Below are positions 39,621 to 49,680 of a DNA stretch of 64,000 nucleotides, piece by piece. The notes beneath the pieces were generated by a model. The model was not told the origin of the DNA and ran no database searches. It worked only from the letters and a program-made list of their open reading frames with translations. Position 1 is the stretch's first letter. Every line of letters begins with the position of its first letter. Source of the DNA: Ruegeria spongiae (GTDB lineage Bacteria > Pseudomonadota > Alphaproteobacteria > Rhodobacterales > Rhodobacteraceae); assembly GCF_023502395.1 (NCBI RefSeq), contig NZ_JAMFMB010000007.1, forward strand, positions 62,001-126,000, given 5' to 3'. A program made the translations under genes and the position numbers.

Positions 39621-40049
39621 ATGATTTCATTGATAATAAAAAGCAGCATTCCAGTGATACTTGGCGCGGCAGCATCCGTTTATGCTGCAGATCCGTTTTC
39701 ATCCGAATTTCAGCGATTTTCCCGAGAGACGATCAGGCAGCTTCAGGCCGACGGCCAGCCGGTTGCCACCGCCGACGTTCTGAACTTTCTGGATACGGTT
39801 GGTGTCGACGACCGGGTCTCGTTCTTTCAGAGCAATATGGCAGCGTGGACGCCTTACCACGTCGATGACCCGGACCTCTCGTCCGACATCCGGTCGGCGC
39901 TGGCGGATCAGGGCGCGCAGGTGCTGCGAGTCTATTCAGATCATCACTTTGGTCTGCTCAGCACGGATTTTGAACTGAGGGTGCTGATGTGGGAAAAATC
40001 GGATGGCGACGCCGAACTGGCCGCCTATGTGGTCGATCACAGCCTTTGA
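39621..40049 (+). CDS. Orphan secreted protein
   Basis: 142 residues from ATG 39621. Signal peptide to residue 22 (SVYA/ADPF). The mature 120 residues are acidic and soluble, with an N-terminal helix (FQRFSRETIRQLQADG) and a beta-rich C-terminus (FELRVLMWEKSDG). No cysteine and no recognised family. The upstream region is AT-richer than the surroundings. The ribosome-binding site is inside a 12-bp hairpin. Probably periplasmic. Confidence 0.65.
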   Translation: MISLIIKSSIPVILGAAASVYAADPFSSEFQRFSRETIRQLQADGQPVATADVLNFLDTVGVDDRVSFFQSNMAAWTPYHVDDPDLSSDIRSALADQGAQVLRVYSDHHFGLLSTDFELRVLMWEKSDGDAELAAYVVDHSL

Positions 40050-40243
40050 CATGGTGCTGCGGTGGCCGACTGGGTACGCAGGCATTCACACTTTTGTGAT
40101 TGGATGAAACCAACCCGTGCGGCTTAGCGCGGGCGGCTCAGGGATCAAGTGATTTTTCCAGCTCACGGAAATGAACCACAGCGCGGCTGGGCCCGTATCG
40201 GTTGTGATGCACACGAAGCGTCATAACCACAGGAGGACCCACC

Positions 40244-40726
40244 ATGTTCCGCAAACTCGCTATCGCATCGGCAACCACCTTTGTGATGTCCACCGCCGGT
40301 TTCGCCGGGGGCCACGCCAAGGATATCGTCGACACCGCTGCCGGGGCCGGTTCGTTCACCACGCTTGTTGCCGCCGTGCAGGCCGCCGATCTGGTCGACA
40401 CTCTCAAGGGTGAAGGGCCGTTTACCGTCTTTGCTCCCACGGACGAGGCCTTTGCCGCGCTGCCCGAGGGCACCGTCGAGACCCTGCTCAAGCCCGAGAA
40501 CAAGGATCAGCTGGTCGCGATCCTGACCTATCACGTGGTGCCGGGCAAGGTGATGTCCGGTGATCTGACCGATGACATGTCCGCTGCTACGGTGCAGGGC
40601 GGCACCGTGACCATCGATCTCGACAATGGTGTCATGGTCAATGACGCCAACGTCGTCACAGCGGATATCGAGGCCGAAAACGGCGTCATCCATGTGATCG
40701 ACAAAGTCATCCTGCCCGCAAGCTAA
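40244..40726 (+). CDS. Fasciclin (FAS1) domain secreted protein
   Basis: 160 residues from ATG 40244, behind a perfect AGGAGG. Signal peptide to about residue 21, then one FAS1 domain: [24 protein letters not shown] split across residues 53-80, [13 protein letters not shown] (H box) and the final [17 protein letters not shown]1 proteins mediate adhesion or act as small secreted proteins; many bacteria carry single-domain forms of unknown partner. Confidence 0.93.
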   Translation: MFRKLAIASATTFVMSTAGFAGGHAKDIVDTAAGAGSFTTLVAAVQAADLVDTLKGEGPFTVFAPTDEAFAALPEGTVETLLKPENKDQLVAILTYHVVPGKVMSGDLTDDMSAATVQGGTVTIDLDNGVMVNDANVVTADIEAENGVIHVIDKVILPAS

Positions 40727-40733
40727 GGAAGAG

Positions 40734-40753
40734 GCGGCCCCGGAGGGGGCCGC
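40734..40753. terminator. Bidirectional hairpin between fasciclin gene and rimO
   Basis: GCGGCCCC-GGAG-GGGGCCGC, a perfect 8-bp stem 7 bases after the fasciclin stop and 4 before the rimO stop. No T-run, but the position between convergent genes suits termination. Confidence 0.5.
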
Positions 40754-40757
40754 ACCC

Positions 40758-42146
40758 CTAGGCCGAGAGGCGCCCCCAAAGGTCGTATTCCCCGGCCTCA
40801 TCCACCTCGACCGTGACGATATCGCCGGGCTTCAACCCTTCGAACCCCTCATCGATGAACAGGTTCCCGTCGATCTCGGGCGCGTCAGCCTTGGTGCGGC
40901 AGGTGGCGGCCTCGGCGTCGATCTCATCCACGATGACCTCAAGCGTCTGGCCGACCTTGGCGGCCAGTTTGGCCTCGGAGATCGCCTGCGCCTTTTCCAT
41001 GAACCGGTCCCAGCGCTCCTGCTTGAGTTCGGGGGCGACATGACCGGGCAAGTCGTTGGAACGGGCACCGTCCACATTCTCGTACTGAAAACAGCCGACG
41101 CGATCCAGCTGCGCCTCATCCATCCAGTCCAGCAGGGTCTGGAACTCTGCTTCGGTCTCGCCGGGATAACCCACGATGAAGGTGGAGCGCAGGGTAATCT
41201 CCGGGCAGATAGCGCGCCAGGCGGCGATCTCGTCCAGCGTTTTGGCCCCTGCTGCGGGACGGGCCATGCGTTTGAGCACATCCGGATGGGCGTGCTGGAA
41301 CGGGATATCGAGATAAGGCAGCAACCCGCCCCCTTCGGCCATCAGCGGGATCAGGTCGCGCACGTAAGGGTAGGGGTAGACATAATGCAGCCTCACCCAG
41401 GCATCAAACTGGTTCAGTTCGCGTGCCAGATCGGTGATATGGCTGCGTATCTCACGGTCTTTCCACGGGTTCACGTCATATTTGCGATCCAGCCCATAAG
41501 CCGAGGTGTCCTGGCTGATGATCAGCAATTCCTTGACGCCGTTCTCGACCAGTTTTTCGGCCTCGCGCAGCACCGCGTGGGCAGGGCGGCTGGCCAGACG
41601 CCCGCGCATATCGGGAATGATGCAGAAGCGGCACTTGTGATTACAGCCTTCGGAAATTTTCAGATAGCTGTAATGGCGCGGTGTCAGTTTGACGCCCGAG
41701 GCGGGCAGCAGGTCGACGAACGGGTCCGGGTCGGGCGGCACCGCCCCATGCACTGCGTCCAGCACCTGTTCGTATTGATGCGGGCCGGTCACGGCCAGAA
41801 TGCGCGGGTGGTGGTCCCGGATATAGTCCGGTTCGGCCCCCAGGCAGCCAGTCACGATCACCTTGCCGTTTTCGGTCAGCGCCTCGCCGATCGCATCCAG
41901 CGATTCCGCCTTTGCGCTGTCGAGAAATCCGCACGTGTTAACGATCACCGCATCGGCCCCGGAATAGTCGGGCGAGATGCCATAGCCCTCGGCGCGCAGC
42001 CTTGTGAGGATGCGCTCGCTGTCGACCAGCGCCTTGGGGCAGCCCAGCGAGACCATGCCAATGGTCGGCTGGCCTGTCCGGGGCGCGCCGGCGATCCGGG
42101 CTGCGGGGGCGAGGTCGGGGCGGAGATCGGGTGGATTGGTGCTCAT
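40758..42146 (-). CDS. rimO: Ribosomal protein S12 methylthiotransferase
   Basis: 462 residues from [11 protein letters not shown]; an upstream extension is unconserved. UPF0004 domain with Cys36, Cys72 and Cys101, radical SAM motif Cys168, Cys172, Cys175 (CNHKCRFC), and a C-terminal TRAM domain. RimO adds a methylthio group to an aspartate of ribosomal protein S12. The [13 protein letters not shown] start and [13 protein letters not shown] point to RimO rather than MiaB. Confidence 0.95.
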   Translation of the reverse strand: MSTNPPDLRPDLAPAARIAGAPRTGQPTIGMVSLGCPKALVDSERILTRLRAEGYGISPDYSGADAVIVNTCGFLDSAKAESLDAIGEALTENGKVIVTGCLGAEPDYIRDHHPRILAVTGPHQYEQVLDAVHGAVPPDPDPFVDLLPASGVKLTPRHYSYLKISEGCNHKCRFCIIPDMRGRLASRPAHAVLREAEKLVENGVKELLIISQDTSAYGLDRKYDVNPWKDREIRSHITDLARELNQFDAWVRLHYVYPYPYVRDLIPLMAEGGGLLPYLDIPFQHAHPDVLKRMARPAAGAKTLDEIAAWRAICPEITLRSTFIVGYPGETEAEFQTLLDWMDEAQLDRVGCFQYENVDGARSNDLPGHVAPELKQERWDRFMEKAQAISEAKLAAKVGQTLEVIVDEIDAEAATCRTKADAPEIDGNLFIDEGFEGLKPGDIVTVEVDEAGEYDLWGRLSA

Positions 42147-42248
42147 GCCCGCGCATATAGAGACGTTACCGCGCACGTGCAAACGTTGCGCAGCGGGGCG
42201 GCGCTTGCCATAATTCAAAAAACCCTTCCAAAAAGGTGGGAGCAGGGC

Positions 42249-44225
42249 ATGCGCTGGTTGTTTCGTATCGTTTTTATCATTGTTGCGGTGCTGGGTCTTG
42301 TCATCGGCACTTTGCTGCTGCTGCCGGGCGAGAAGCTGGCGCAGATCGCCGCCGATCAGATCCGCGCTGAAACCGGGCGCGAGGTCACGTTCGACGGCAA
42401 GGTGAAAGTGTCGTTCTGGCCGGTTCTGGGGTTGGAGACCGGGCCATTCACCGTCGCCAACGCACCCTGGGCCAAATCTGGCCCCATGTTGAGCGCCGAG
42501 CGGCTTTCGGTCGGGGTGTCCGCGCCCGATCTGCTCACCGGGGCAATCCGGATCAAGAAACTGCTGGCCGATCGCCCGACCCTGCGGCTGGATGTGCAGG
42601 GGGACAAGGCGAACTGGGATTTGTCAAAACCGCAGGTGGCGACGGCTGACGCATCGACGAGCTCTGCCGGATCAAGCACGGAGGGGGACGCGACAGCAAC
42701 GGAATTCACGCTGGAGCAACTTATCCTGACAGATGCGCAACTGATCTATACCCGCGACGGCAAGGTCGAGTTGCAACAGGCGGGCGTGGACCTGACGGCA
42801 AGCTGGCCAAAGGCCGATGGCCCCCTCGATTTGAAGGCCAAGCTGTCCTTGGGTGGCGATCCGCTTGCGATCACGGCTGAACTGGCAAACCCGCAGGTAT
42901 TGAATGACGGTCGCGCTTCGCCGGTCACCCTCGACATAAGCAGCGCCGCTGGAACGGTTGGTTTTGATGGCCGGTTCTCGCGAGAGGGCGACGCAGCGGG
43001 TCAGGTGACGCTGGACAGCAGCGACACCGCACGCCTGCTTGCGGCGTTCGGGCAAAGAGGGGTCGATATCCCGCAGGGTCTGGGCCGGTCCGCCAGGGTC
43101 ACGGGCAAGGTGACCTATACCCATGATGGCCGCCTGTCCCTGCGCAAGATGGCTCTGAAGCTGGACGGCAACCAGTTGAACGGCGGCGCGGATGTGACGC
43201 TGGCGGGCAAGCCCAACGTCAAGGTAAACCTGCGGGCAAAGACGTTGGATTTCTCGAAGATGACTCCGACAGGAACAAAGTCGTCGGGTGGGGGCGGTGG
43301 CGGTGCGGCGGGCTCGGATCAGGCGACCGGATGGTCGACATCTCCGATCGACGCGTCATCGCTTGGGCTTGTCGACGGAACGATCAACCTGACGGCACAA
43401 GCGGTCAAATTGCCGGAATTCGATCTGGGCAAGACCCGGATGACGCTTAAGATCGAACGCGCGCGGGCGGTGCTCAGACTGAAAGAGGTTTCGGTCTTTT
43501 CCGGCCTGCTGAGCGGGCGGCTGGTAGCCAATAACCGCAACGGCCTGTCCGTTGGTGGAAATCTGAGCGCCAAGGATATCGATCTCGGTCAGGCACTGAC
43601 CGCAATTGCGGATGTCACCCGATTTTCAGGACAGGCCTCGGGCACGCTCAAATTCCTTGGCGTCGGACAGACGGAAAACCAGATCATGCATTCGCTTTCG
43701 GGCTCCGGCAGCGCAAGCATGGGGCGCGGCGTCATCTCGGGTTTCGATCTGCACCGGTTGATGGACGGCCATACCCGCACGGGCGGCACCACCGTGTTCA
43801 ACAGTCTGACGGCCAGTTTCTCCATGGAAAATGGCAATCTTGACAATCAGGACCTGCTCTTGACGCTCGACAATTACCGCGCCGATGGCAAAGGGCGCGT
43901 CGGTATCGGCGCGCGCGATATCGACTATCTCTTCACGCCCGTGCTGCTGCGTGCCAATTCGGGCAAGGGGCGTGAAGTGCCGATCCGGATTGTCGGCCCC
44001 TGGGCGGACCCCTCGATCAGGCCCGACTTGAAAAAGGTGATCGAAGCAGCGGCAGAGGCGGAACTGGACAAGATCGGAGATACGGCGAAGAAGGCGCTGC
44101 ACGGCAAGCTGAGCGAAGAGCTGGATGCCCCGATCGAAAGCACTGAAGATGCCGAAGACGCCCTGAAGAACAAGCTGGAAGACGAGGCCAAAAAGGGCCT
44201 GCTGAAACTGTTCGGAGGGGATTGA
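42249..44225 (+). CDS. AsmA family protein
   Basis: 658 residues from ATG 42249 (MRWLFRIVF). An N-terminal membrane anchor (about 4-27) precedes a long periplasmic AsmA region with the [20 protein letters not shown] repeat near residue 45 and the C-terminal AsmA_2 part ([16 protein letters not shown]). A Gly-rich linker lies near residue 345. AsmA-like proteins are thought to carry phospholipids to the outer membrane. The frame is open much further upstream, but only as a shadow of rimO. Confidence 0.88.
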   Translation: MRWLFRIVFIIVAVLGLVIGTLLLLPGEKLAQIAADQIRAETGREVTFDGKVKVSFWPVLGLETGPFTVANAPWAKSGPMLSAERLSVGVSAPDLLTGAIRIKKLLADRPTLRLDVQGDKANWDLSKPQVATADASTSSAGSSTEGDATATEFTLEQLILTDAQLIYTRDGKVELQQAGVDLTASWPKADGPLDLKAKLSLGGDPLAITAELANPQVLNDGRASPVTLDISSAAGTVGFDGRFSREGDAAGQVTLDSSDTARLLAAFGQRGVDIPQGLGRSARVTGKVTYTHDGRLSLRKMALKLDGNQLNGGADVTLAGKPNVKVNLRAKTLDFSKMTPTGTKSSGGGGGGAAGSDQATGWSTSPIDASSLGLVDGTINLTAQAVKLPEFDLGKTRMTLKIERARAVLRLKEVSVFSGLLSGRLVANNRNGLSVGGNLSAKDIDLGQALTAIADVTRFSGQASGTLKFLGVGQTENQIMHSLSGSGSASMGRGVISGFDLHRLMDGHTRTGGTTVFNSLTASFSMENGNLDNQDLLLTLDNYRADGKGRVGIGARDIDYLFTPVLLRANSGKGREVPIRIVGPWADPSIRPDLKKVIEAAAEAELDKIGDTAKKALHGKLSEELDAPIESTEDAEDALKNKLEDEAKKGLLKLFGGD

Positions 44226-44242
44226 TCTGCGCGGCACAGACT

Positions 44243-44261
44243 GGCGGGGCAATGCCCCGTC
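44243..44261. terminator. Hairpin between asmA-like gene and phosphohexomutase
   Basis: GGCGGGGC-AAT-GCCCCGTC, an 8-bp stem with one G-U pair in the 42-base gap between convergent genes. No T-run. Confidence 0.45.
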
Positions 44262-44267
44262 GCAAGT

Positions 44268-45764
44268 TCAGATCGTCTGGTCGTAATCCCCCACCAGAGG
44301 TTCGGTACGGATCACCGCATCAATATCCGAAAAGATCGCCCGCAATTCGGCATCGCTTTCAGGGCTTTCACAGACCACCACCAGATTGGGCGTATTGGAA
44401 CTGGCCCGGACCAGACCCCAGGCGCCGTTGTCGAGGATCACCCGGGCACCGTTGACGGTCACGACCTGAGCGATCTTGCGACCGGCGATGGTGCCGCCCT
44501 CGGCGGCGCGTGCCTCAAGCTTGCTGACCAGACGCTTTAGCACCTCATATTTCTCGGTATCCGCGCAATAGGGCGACATGGTCGGGGTCGCATAGGTCTT
44601 GGGCAGCGCCTTGCGCAGGTCCGACATGGATTTGCCGGGATTGCGATCCATCAGTTTGCAGATCTCGACCGCCACGCGCATGCCGCAGTCATAGCCCCTC
44701 CCGATCGGTTCAGCGAGGAAGTAGTGCCCCGATTTCTCGAATCCCGCCAGCGCGCCGATTTCCTTGACCCGGCGTTTCATGTGGCTGTGGCCGGTCTTCC
44801 AGTAATCTGCCTTGACCCCGAGCGCCTGCAATTCCGGGTCCGACGCAAAAAGCCCGGTCGACTTCACATCCGCCACGAAGGTGGCGCCGGGATGCAGTTT
44901 GGCCAGATCGCGGGCCATGATCACACCGACCTTGTCGGCAAATATCTCTTCACCTTCGTCATCCACCACACCGCAGCGGTCGCCATCGCCATCAAAGCCC
45001 AGCGCCAGATCGGCGCCGCTGGCCCGGACGGTATCGGCCATGTCATGCAGCATCTCCATGGCCTCGGGGTTGGGGTTGTAATGCGGGAAGGTGTAATCGA
45101 GCTTGTTGTGGCTGGGCACAACCTCGACCCCCATGCGTTCGAATATCTCGGGGGCAAACGCCGCAGCCGTGCCATTGCCGGTGGCGCAGACCACCTTGAG
45201 CGGGCGCGAAATCCGGAATTCGCCGACCAGATCGTCGATATAGGCTTCGCGCACACCATCGACGAACTCATATCCGCCGCCGGGTCGCGCCTCGCCGTCG
45301 CCATTCAGAACGATGTCGCGCAACTCGGCCATCTCGTCCGGGCCGTGGGTCAGCGGGCGCTCGAACCCCATCTTGACACCCGTCCAGCCGTTTGGATTGT
45401 GGCTGGCCGTCACCATGGCAACCGCCGGGACATCCAGGTGAAACTGGGCGAAATAGGCCATCGGAGACAGTGCCGGGCCGATATCCTTGACCTGAATGCC
45501 CGCTTGCATCAGCCCCAGGATCAGCGCGTTCTTGATGGCCAGAGAATAGTCGCGATAGTCATTGCCGACCGCAATTACCGGTGCGATTCCGCGTCTGTGC
45601 ATCTGCGTGCCCAGCCCCAGACCCAGCGCGGTCATGCCGGGCAGATTGATCTCATCAGGGTATTTCCAGCGCGCGTCATATTCGCGAAACCCGGTGGGTT
45701 TGATCATCGCATCGCGCAGGAAACTCCAGGTGTTGGGTGACACCTCGGGCAAGGGTTTGGTCAT
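44268..45764 (-). CDS. Phosphomannomutase/phosphoglucomutase
   Basis: 498 residues of the alpha-D-phosphohexomutase family. Phosphoserine loop TASHNP (Ser121), metal loop DGDGDR (258-263), sugar loop region EKSGHYFLAEP near residue 355, and a phosphate-binding C-terminal domain (RASSNTPNLVV). It converts mannose- or glucose-6-phosphate to the 1-phosphate for sugar-nucleotide synthesis. It is the last gene of a minus-strand run with kdsA and capsule export genes, which suggests supply of surface polysaccharide precursors. Confidence 0.92.
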   Translation of the reverse strand: MTKPLPEVSPNTWSFLRDAMIKPTGFREYDARWKYPDEINLPGMTALGLGLGTQMHRRGIAPVIAVGNDYRDYSLAIKNALILGLMQAGIQVKDIGPALSPMAYFAQFHLDVPAVAMVTASHNPNGWTGVKMGFERPLTHGPDEMAELRDIVLNGDGEARPGGGYEFVDGVREAYIDDLVGEFRISRPLKVVCATGNGTAAAFAPEIFERMGVEVVPSHNKLDYTFPHYNPNPEAMEMLHDMADTVRASGADLALGFDGDGDRCGVVDDEGEEIFADKVGVIMARDLAKLHPGATFVADVKSTGLFASDPELQALGVKADYWKTGHSHMKRRVKEIGALAGFEKSGHYFLAEPIGRGYDCGMRVAVEICKLMDRNPGKSMSDLRKALPKTYATPTMSPYCADTEKYEVLKRLVSKLEARAAEGGTIAGRKIAQVVTVNGARVILDNGAWGLVRASSNTPNLVVVCESPESDAELRAIFSDIDAVIRTEPLVGDYDQTI

Positions 45765-45784
45765 GGCACTATCTCTTGATCGGT

Positions 45785-46618
45785 TCAGATTTCGACCGGA
45801 TTGGCCTTGGCCAATGCGTCCAGCTGCATCAGGGTCTCGACGAGTTTGGGCATATGATCAAGATAGATCATGTTTGGCCCGTCGCTGGGCGCGTTGTCCG
45901 GATCCTGATGGGTTTCCATGAAGACGGCAGCAGTGCCAATCGCCACGGCGGCGCGGGCCATGACCGGCGCGAATTCCCGTTGCCCTCCGGAAGAGCCGCC
46001 CTTGCCGCCAGGCTGGGCGACCGCATGGGTGGCATCCATCACCACCGGATAGCCGGTCTGCGCCATGATCGGCAGCGAGCGCATATCGGCCACAAGTGTG
46101 TTGTAGCCGAAAGAGGCACCGCGTTCGGTCAACAGGATACGCTCATTTCCGGTGCTCTCGACCTTGGTGACGATATTTGTCATCTCCCACGGTGCCAGAA
46201 ACTGTCCCTTCTTCACATTGACGGCAGCGCCTGAATTGCCGGCGGCCAGCAGCAGGTCGGTCTGACGGCACAGGAATGCCGGGATTTGCAAGATGTCGAC
46301 CGCTTCGGCGGCTTGCGCGCATTGCGACTCGGAATGCACATCGGTCAGAACCGGTACATCCATCGTCTTGCGGATATCGGCGAGAACGCTCAGGCCGGTC
46401 TCGATTCCCATGCCACGCTTGCCGCTCAGAGAAGTGCGGTTGGCCTTGTCGTAGCTGGCCTTGAAGACGTACTGAGCGCCATGTTCGGCGCAGATTTCCT
46501 TCATCCGGCCTGCGATCATCTGCGCGTGATCGGCGCTTTCCAGTTGGCAGGGACCCGCAATGATGGTCAGCGGGCGGTCATTGCCGATGCTCAGATCGGC
46601 CACTTGCACATGTTTCAT
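45785..46618 (-). CDS. kdsA: 3-deoxy-8-phosphooctulonate (KDO-8-P) synthase
   Basis: 277 residues, TIM-barrel DAHP synthase I/KdsA family. It condenses phosphoenolpyruvate and arabinose-5-phosphate to KDO-8-P for lipid A core or capsule linker. Signatures: IIAGPCQLES (Cys24), FKASYDKANRTS, and SLPIMAQTGYPVVMDATHAVQ-like segment. Cys24 is the metal-ligand position of metal-dependent KdsA; the E. coli type has Asn there. Directly downstream of the kpsE-like gene with 3 bases between. Confidence 0.95.
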   Translation of the reverse strand: MKHVQVADLSIGNDRPLTIIAGPCQLESADHAQMIAGRMKEICAEHGAQYVFKASYDKANRTSLSGKRGMGIETGLSVLADIRKTMDVPVLTDVHSESQCAQAAEAVDILQIPAFLCRQTDLLLAAGNSGAAVNVKKGQFLAPWEMTNIVTKVESTGNERILLTERGASFGYNTLVADMRSLPIMAQTGYPVVMDATHAVAQPGGKGGSSGGQREFAPVMARAAVAIGTAAVFMETHQDPDNAPSDGPNMIYLDHMPKLVETLMQLDALAKANPVEI

Positions 46619-46621
46619 GGT

Positions 46622-48211
46622 CTATGAAGATACCTGTTCTCTCAGGATCGACGCGGTAAGCGAGATCATCAGGTAGATACCAGCAAAGACCAGGAATGCC
46701 AAAATCGTATTTTCGAATTTGCGCGGATAGCTGGGTTCCTGACTGGGCACCGGATTGACCGACACAGTCAGATAACGCACCTGCCGGTTCGCTTCCATCC
46801 GCGTCGTCTCCATCTGTTGCAGGGCTGATTGCAGCATCAAATCGCGCGAAACCAGATCCGCCTGAGCCATCTGTATCCGCACACTTAGCTGCGCCAGCGA
46901 ATTCTCGCCGTTCGAGGCGTCCACCATTTCGGCGTTCAGCCCGTCCAGCAAGGTTTGCAACCGGTTGATATCGGCTTGCGTGCCTTCCACCTTGGCGCGG
47001 TTCGGGCGGGAGTTGTCCAGCAGGGCGGCCAGTTGCAATTCCTTTTCCTGCAACTCCAGCTCAACCGTATTGATGCGGGCGCGCAAGCCGGCAATCACGC
47101 CCTGCGGGTCCAGCACGGCCCCTTTCATCTGCAGCTCGACCAGAGCTTCCTGCGCATTGCGCCGCTCATCCTGCGCACTCTCGAAGCTTTCATGCGCCTC
47201 GCGCATCTGATCGTCGCGTTTTTTCCCCGACAGGTCATTCACGCGATCTTCGGCATAGCTCAGAAGGCTCTCGGAAAACTCGGTTGCGGTTTCGGGGTCG
47301 GCTGCGCTGACCTCCATCCGGATCACGCCTTCGGTCGGATCATATCCGATGGTGACGATCCGCGTATAGGTCTTGTAGGCGTCTTCGTTGGTGGCGTCCG
47401 CCGCGAGGCGCTGGATCGGATCGACCCAGGGCTGCGAGAAATGCGATTTGAACCCGCGGTCCCGGTCCAGAAGCAACATCGCCTCTTTCGATTCCAGAAA
47501 CGACTGAACCGAGATCGAATCCTGTCCGGTCGCAAACTGGGTGCCGGCAAACAGGCCCCCGACGCTGCCGCCGCCGCCATCGGCCTGCAGGATCACAAAC
47601 TCCGATTTTGTCGAATACATCGGCGTTGCGATGGTGTAAAAATACCAACCCACGATGGCCGTTGGCAGCAGCACGAAAAATGCCAGCCGCGCCATCAGCA
47701 TCATCATCTTGCGCCGTCGTCGGCGGGCGATGTCGCGCTGAATCTGGGTTATTTCCATTTCCCGGCGCTGGGCCGGGCTCATGTCCGGGGCTGGCAGGTT
47801 TGGCTGACCGGGCTTTACGGTTTGCGGCAATTGCACATTCTGGCCGGCCTTGCCTGCGTGCGGCGGCTTGCCGGGCACGTCATCTTCGCGCGGCACCACA
47901 AGTTCCAGCATATTTGGTCGCTTGAACGGTTCGACCCCATGTTCCCGCAGCAGCCGGACCGCGTCATAGTCGGATGTTGCGGGCAGATTGTGTTTCTGCG
48001 CCATCCGCCGCGCCATCCGCAACTGGCGTCCGGTCAGGCCTTCGCGCTTGATGGCGTTGATGTCTGTCTGCACGGTCTGTTCCGGCGCCGCGCCCTGCGC
48101 TGGAGGAGTCGAAACAGCATCGTCACCGGCGGCCTCCGGTGCCTCGGGCTTTGCGCTGCCGGTTGCGGTGCGCCGGATGCGGAATTTTCTAGCCTTGGGT
48201 TTCGTAGTCAT
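46622..48211 (-). CDS. Capsule polysaccharide export inner-membrane protein (KpsE/BexC-like)
   Basis: 529 residues from MTTKPKARKF, overlapping the kpsT-like gene by 23 bases. A long cytoplasmic lead (1-168) rich in Pro/Ala ends in a poly-basic segment (ARRRRRK), then a membrane helix (171-193), a periplasmic domain with coiled coil (about 330-470) and a second helix near 500-520. This is the polysaccharide co-polymerase family that bridges to the outer-membrane exporter. The N-terminal extension is far longer than in E. coli KpsE (382 residues). Confidence 0.87.
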   Translation of the reverse strand: MTTKPKARKFRIRRTATGSAKPEAPEAAGDDAVSTPPAQGAAPEQTVQTDINAIKREGLTGRQLRMARRMAQKHNLPATSDYDAVRLLREHGVEPFKRPNMLELVVPREDDVPGKPPHAGKAGQNVQLPQTVKPGQPNLPAPDMSPAQRREMEITQIQRDIARRRRRKMMMLMARLAFFVLLPTAIVGWYFYTIATPMYSTKSEFVILQADGGGGSVGGLFAGTQFATGQDSISVQSFLESKEAMLLLDRDRGFKSHFSQPWVDPIQRLAADATNEDAYKTYTRIVTIGYDPTEGVIRMEVSAADPETATEFSESLLSYAEDRVNDLSGKKRDDQMREAHESFESAQDERRNAQEALVELQMKGAVLDPQGVIAGLRARINTVELELQEKELQLAALLDNSRPNRAKVEGTQADINRLQTLLDGLNAEMVDASNGENSLAQLSVRIQMAQADLVSRDLMLQSALQQMETTRMEANRQVRYLTVSVNPVPSQEPSYPRKFENTILAFLVFAGIYLMISLTASILREQVSS

Positions 48212-48848
48212 AGAGCTGCTTCGCTTCTTCCAAGGTGTCGAACATATAAAGTTGGCCATCCAACAGGACAGCGGCCTGCCGGGCGAATTTTTCAAGCACG
48301 GACGGGCTGTGCGAGACGATCACGATCGTGGTGGTGCGCAAACGCTCCTCCAGAATGGCACCGGCTTTGCGGTTGAACTCCACATCGGTGGAGCCGGGCA
48401 TCCCCTCATCGATCAGATACATGTCGAAGTCCAGCGCAAGCATCAGGGCAAAGGAAAACCGCGCCCGCATTCCCGACGAATAAGTGCCCAGAGGCTGGTC
48501 GAAATACTCCCCCAGATCACAGAGCCAGCGGCAATACGCCTCGACATAGTCGGGATCCATCCCATAGAGCCGCGCGATATATCGGGAATTCTCCATCGCA
48601 GAGACGCGCGAGACGACCCCACCCATGAAACCCAGCGGAAACGAGATGTTGCATTCGCGACGGATCGTCCCGTCATCGGGCTTTTCCAGCCCGGCGATCA
48701 TGTTGATGAGGGTGGTCTTTCCGGTGCCGTTGGGGGCCAGCACGCCCAGCGATTTGCCGACCTCGACCCGGAACGACACCCGGTCGAGGATCACCTTGCG
48801 CTGCGATCCCGTCCAGAAGGACTTGCTGACAGTGTCAAATTCAAGCAT
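48189..48848 (-). CDS. Capsule polysaccharide ABC transporter ATPase (KpsT-like)
   Basis: 219 residues from MLEFDTVSKSF, the usual KpsT length; ATG 48878 ten codons upstream is the alternative. Walker A APNGTGKTTL (38-47), signature YSSGMRARFSF, Walker B DMYLIDEG and H-loop VSHSP. It powers export of capsule across the inner membrane together with a KpsM permease, which is missing from this window. First gene of kpsT-kpsE-kdsA-mutase. Confidence 0.92.
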   Translation of the reverse strand: MLEFDTVSKSFWTGSQRKVILDRVSFRVEVGKSLGVLAPNGTGKTTLINMIAGLEKPDDGTIRRECNISFPLGFMGGVVSRVSAMENSRYIARLYGMDPDYVEAYCRWLCDLGEYFDQPLGTYSSGMRARFSFALMLALDFDMYLIDEGMPGSTDVEFNRKAGAILEERLRTTTIVIVSHSPSVLEKFARQAAVLLDGQLYMFDTLEEAKQLYDYETQG

Positions 48849-49077
48849 CGGTGGTCTGCTTCGGCCTGCGTCACTCATCCGGGAACGCGGTTGCGGCCCC
48901 TGTTGCACTCCCGTTTTCGGGTTTGTTCCAGCCTATGGGCTGATATGGGCCACATTATGTCGAAATATGAAACAAATAATCAACGCGAAACCGTCTGCCG
49001 TCGCAGATGTGAACAGCAGCGAGGTGGATTCGGCTTTATGATAGGCCGCACTTCGACTTCCCCACCTGAAAGATTTC

Positions 49078-49680
49078 ATGAGCACATCTGACCCGACCCA
49101 CCTGAGCGCAGAGATACGGGCCTGCCGTCTTTGCGCCGACCGATTTGCCGCCACCCACACGGCCCACGAACCGCGCCCGGTAGTCTGGTTCCGTCCCGGC
49201 GCGCGGGTGCTGATTGCCGGGCAGGCACCCGGTGCGCGGGTGCATGCCTCGGGGCGGCCATTCACCGATCCGTCAGGCGACCGGCTGCGCGACTGGTTGG
49301 GGTTGGACGAGGTCCAATTCTATGACCGTGACCGCGTCGCCATCGTGCCCATGGCGTTCTGTTTTCCCGGCTATGATGCGCGCAAGGCGGATTTGCCGCC
49401 GCCACCGATCTGTGGCGAGACCTGGCATCATCGTGTGATGGACGCACTGGGTGATGTGCCGCTCACCGTGCTGGTCGGCGGGCATGCGCATAAATACCAT
49501 CTGGGTGTCAGGACCGGTGTGACCGAAACGGTCGCGGCGTGGCGCGATCGGGCGCCGTCGGTTTTCACCTTGCCCCACCCGTCCTGGCGCAATACGGCTT
49601 GGCTCAGGAAAAACCCCTGGTTCGAGGGCGATCTGCTGCCGGTTCTGCGGCAGCGTGTGCAGGACGTGATACATGACTGA
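49078..49680 (+). CDS. Uracil-DNA glycosylase superfamily protein with Fe-S cysteines
   Basis: 200 residues. Motif 1 GQAPGARVHASGRPFTDPSG (48-67) and motif 2 HPSWRN near 185 are the UDG superfamily active site. Four cysteines, Cys16, Cys19, Cys95 and Cys112, follow the C-X2-C-Xn-C-X14-17-C pattern of Fe-S-containing family 4/5 enzymes. It should remove uracil or another deaminated base from DNA. No UdgX-type insertion is seen. The SseB-like gene overlaps its end by 8 bases. Confidence 0.85.
   Translation: MSTSDPTHLSAEIRACRLCADRFAATHTAHEPRPVVWFRPGARVLIAGQAPGARVHASGRPFTDPSGDRLRDWLGLDEVQFYDRDRVAIVPMAFCFPGYDARKADLPPPPICGETWHHRVMDALGDVPLTVLVGGHAHKYHLGVRTGVTETVAAWRDRAPSVFTLPHPSWRNTAWLRKNPWFEGDLLPVLRQRVQDVIHD

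Noticed and set aside
41040-44225. A 1061-codon open frame continuing upstream of the AsmA gene
   Set aside because: The part before 42249 is antisense to rimO, has low-complexity composition and is explained by GC-rich codon bias; similar long antisense frames lie over carB, clpA and the atp operon.
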